This document shows positions 4,186 through 5,459 of a DNA stretch of 5,459 nt, piece by piece. A program made the translations under genes and the position numbers. Source of the stretch: Lentisphaeria bacterium (GTDB lineage: Bacteria > Verrucomicrobiota > Lentisphaeria > JABSQK01 > UBA12247); NCBI GenBank assembly GCA_003477185.1, contig DMTJ01000224.1, positions 1 to 5,459 on the forward strand, read 5' to 3'. The notes under the pieces were generated by a model. That model saw nothing but the letters and a program-made list of their open reading frames with translations, was not told the DNA's origin and searched no databases. The first letter of the stretch is position 1. Each line of letters starts with the position of its first letter.

Positions 4186-5458
4186 GAGCGCCGCGCTGAA
4201 AGTACCACCACTCCCAAAAGAGGACGAGAAGTGCAATGATCGCAAACCAGGTCCAGAGCGGGCGCTGGGCTTCCCAACCTGCCTTGCTGGTGGTGACGCG
4301 GAGGTCTTCTTGGAAGTTGATCTCGTCGATGGTGAGGAGCTGGCTCTCGGTTGGGGACAGGAGGCTGGCAGTGGCGATGCCGGAGTCGCTGTCGGACATC
4401 CACGGGTAGAGGCCAACGGAGGTGGCGCGCACGCCCGCCGCTCGGCCTTCGCTGTCGCTGATGAGCTGCTGCGCCAGGCCGCTTGGTGTTTGGACCGTGA
4501 TGGTGGTCTCGCCGGTGGTGTGAATGGGAGCGAGTACACCGGTGCCGGTCGCGGCGACGATTGACAGACCAGCTAGTTTGCGACCGATGGCGGTGAGGTT
4601 GGTGAGCATGACCGGAAAGCCGATGCGCATGGGTAACTCGGAGTCTTTGAGGTGGAATAGCAGGTGGTACACGGGCTGACTCGTGGAGCCCCAGCGGAGA
4701 ATGAGAGGGCCGGTTTCGCCGGAGGCTACAATCTGGTAGCCGCGGGATTCCAGCAGGGCGCGCTGTTGCTGTTGCGACGCGCCTTCGACTACCTTCCAAG
4801 CCACTCGCTGGGCGAACCCGACTTCGGCGAGCGGTACGTTACACAGCAGAGGATCTTCTCGCAGCCAGTCGATGATCTCTGTCTGTTTGTCTTGTTGGGT
4901 TAGTAGATCCTGAAGGTCTTCGGGAATGGTGCCGGCGGTGACAAGCACTACGGCGGCTTTCTGCTGGCCTTCGGGCGTGCTGGCAATGGCAACGTCGACA
5001 AACTTGGTCTCGGACTCTGTGCCGAGTACCAGGAGGCCGTCCTGTACGGACAGGGCATGCTCGATGAATGGGCTGGGGTCGGTGACCCTGACTGTGATGT
5101 CACGGGGCACACCGAGTGAGATATAGGCGGTATTGTCTGCCGCCAGTGAGTCGGGTTGGCTGAGTTTGAGCTGGACCTCGATTACGCTGTGTTGCTCGGG
5201 CGAAACGCTGAAAAGGAGCGGATCGCCCGCGCCATCGATGACGGCGACTCTGCCCTGAGCAATGATTTCGTCACCGATCTTTAGGGCGACGTCTCCGGTG
5301 CCGGAGCCGCTGCCATCGACTTGCACGAGAAGGTCCCAGGCCCCGGATGGGCTGCGGCGCGCGTTGAGCCCACTGATGCCAATGTTATTCTCGGCTGGCG
5401 AGAGCCGGTGAAACTGAACGTTAAAGGATAGCTTGAGCTTAGCCTGGGCGTCAATGTT
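4175..5458 (-). CDS. BatA/VWA-family membrane protein, C-terminal 427 residues (5' end outside the window)
   Basis: The frame is open from the right window edge to the TGA at 4177-4175. The GTG at 5326 is not the start, because good protein continues upstream (GISGLNARRSPSGAWDLLVQVDG). The visible part begins with a beta-rich CARDB-like region (about residues 20-115: NVQFHRL, SGLNARRS, DNTAYISLGVPRDITVRV). A Rossmann-like segment follows with DPSPFIEHAL and KAAVVLVTAGTIP. Then come the family-typical LKDSELPMRIGFPVMLTNL and a C-terminal span (about 400-421, PLWTWFAIIALLVLFWEWWYFQRG) with the EWW end seen in this family. The missing N-terminus would be expected to carry the BatA membrane anchors and the VWA domain. 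Such proteins sit in the inner membrane with the large middle domain outside and usually accompany MoxR AAA ATPases and DUF58 proteins. No catalytic motif is seen. It overlaps the downstream enolase-family gene by 11 bases. Confidence 0.8.
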   Translation of the reverse strand, partial: NIDAQAKLKLSFNVQFHRLSPAENNIGISGLNARRSPSGAWDLLVQVDGSGSGTGDVALKIGDEIIAQGRVAVIDGAGDPLLFSVSPEQHSVIEVQLKLSQPDSLAADNTAYISLGVPRDITVRVTDPSPFIEHALSVQDGLLVLGTESETKFVDVAIASTPEGQQKAAVVLVTAGTIPEDLQDLLTQQDKQTEIIDWLREDPLLCNVPLAEVGFAQRVAWKVVEGASQQQQRALLESRGYQIVASGETGPLILRWGSTSQPVYHLLFHLKDSELPMRIGFPVMLTNLTAIGRKLAGLSIVAATGTGVLAPIHTTGETTITVQTPSGLAQQLISDSEGRAAGVRATSVGLYPWMSDSDSGIATASLLSPTESQLLTIDEINFQEDLRVTTSKAGWEAQRPLWTWFAIIALLVLFWEWWYFQRGARGT

Positions 5459-5459
5459 G

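Noticed and set aside
4286..4293. GCTGGTGG, identical to the E. coli Chi site
   Set aside because: One 8-base match in coding DNA of an unidentified organism carries no weight.
4186..4539. N-terminal extension of the enolase-family gene by about 118 codons
   Set aside because: The extension is Ser/Pro/Ala-rich low-quality sequence in a different frame of the VWA-family gene, and the enzyme is already full length from the GTG at 4185.
3650..4564. Long plus-strand open frame of about 300 codons
   Set aside because: It lies wholly opposite the enolase-family gene and the end of the VWA-family gene, both with recognisable motifs. Its own translation has no domain and is typical of high-GC antisense frames.

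Overview
This window is a GC-rich bacterial chromosome fragment. It holds six protein-coding genes (two cut by the window edges), one repeat-bearing intergenic region, and an unusual family of short palindromes scattered inside genes. The Zn-ribbon class I methyltransferase and the lipoprotein with a lipobox point to a Gram-negative bacterium. Gammaproteobacteria is my best guess, at low confidence, because no taxonomic marker gene is present.

Layout. On the + strand, the 3' part of an unrecognised, mostly helical protein (2-616) overlaps by 8 bases a SAM-dependent methyltransferase with an N-terminal CxxC...CxxC zinc ribbon (609-1316). These converge on a minus-strand pair: a multi-pass membrane protein (1730-2758, transcribed first) and a small lipoprotein (1359-1742), overlapping by 13 bases. 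Next comes about 380 bp of non-coding DNA (2759-3141), carrying an octanucleotide repeat cluster arranged as an inverted repeat and two hairpins. The right half is a second minus-strand operon. The C-terminal 427 residues of a large BatA/VWA-family membrane protein (4175 to the window end) overlap by 11 bases an enolase-superfamily enzyme of the muconate-lactonizing/o-succinylbenzoate synthase subgroup (3142-4185).

How the genes fit together. All three adjacent same-strand pairs overlap at stop/start, so each is probably translationally coupled. The BatA/VWA protein normally belongs to MoxR-ATPase/DUF58/VWA gene clusters linked to the cell envelope. The coupled enolase-family enzyme is an uncommon partner whose substrate cannot be settled from sequence alone. 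The lipoprotein and membrane protein look like an uncharacterised envelope pair.

The most striking signal is a 12-15 base palindrome, consensus TTGCGGAGTYCGCAA. It has at least seven good copies, all inside three otherwise unrelated genes. It is read in the same codon phase in all copies but one, giving Ala-x-Ser/Phe-Ala (usually AESA or AEFA). One exact 15-mer is shared between the methyltransferase and the enolase-family gene. The repeats are absent from the lipoprotein/membrane-protein pair.
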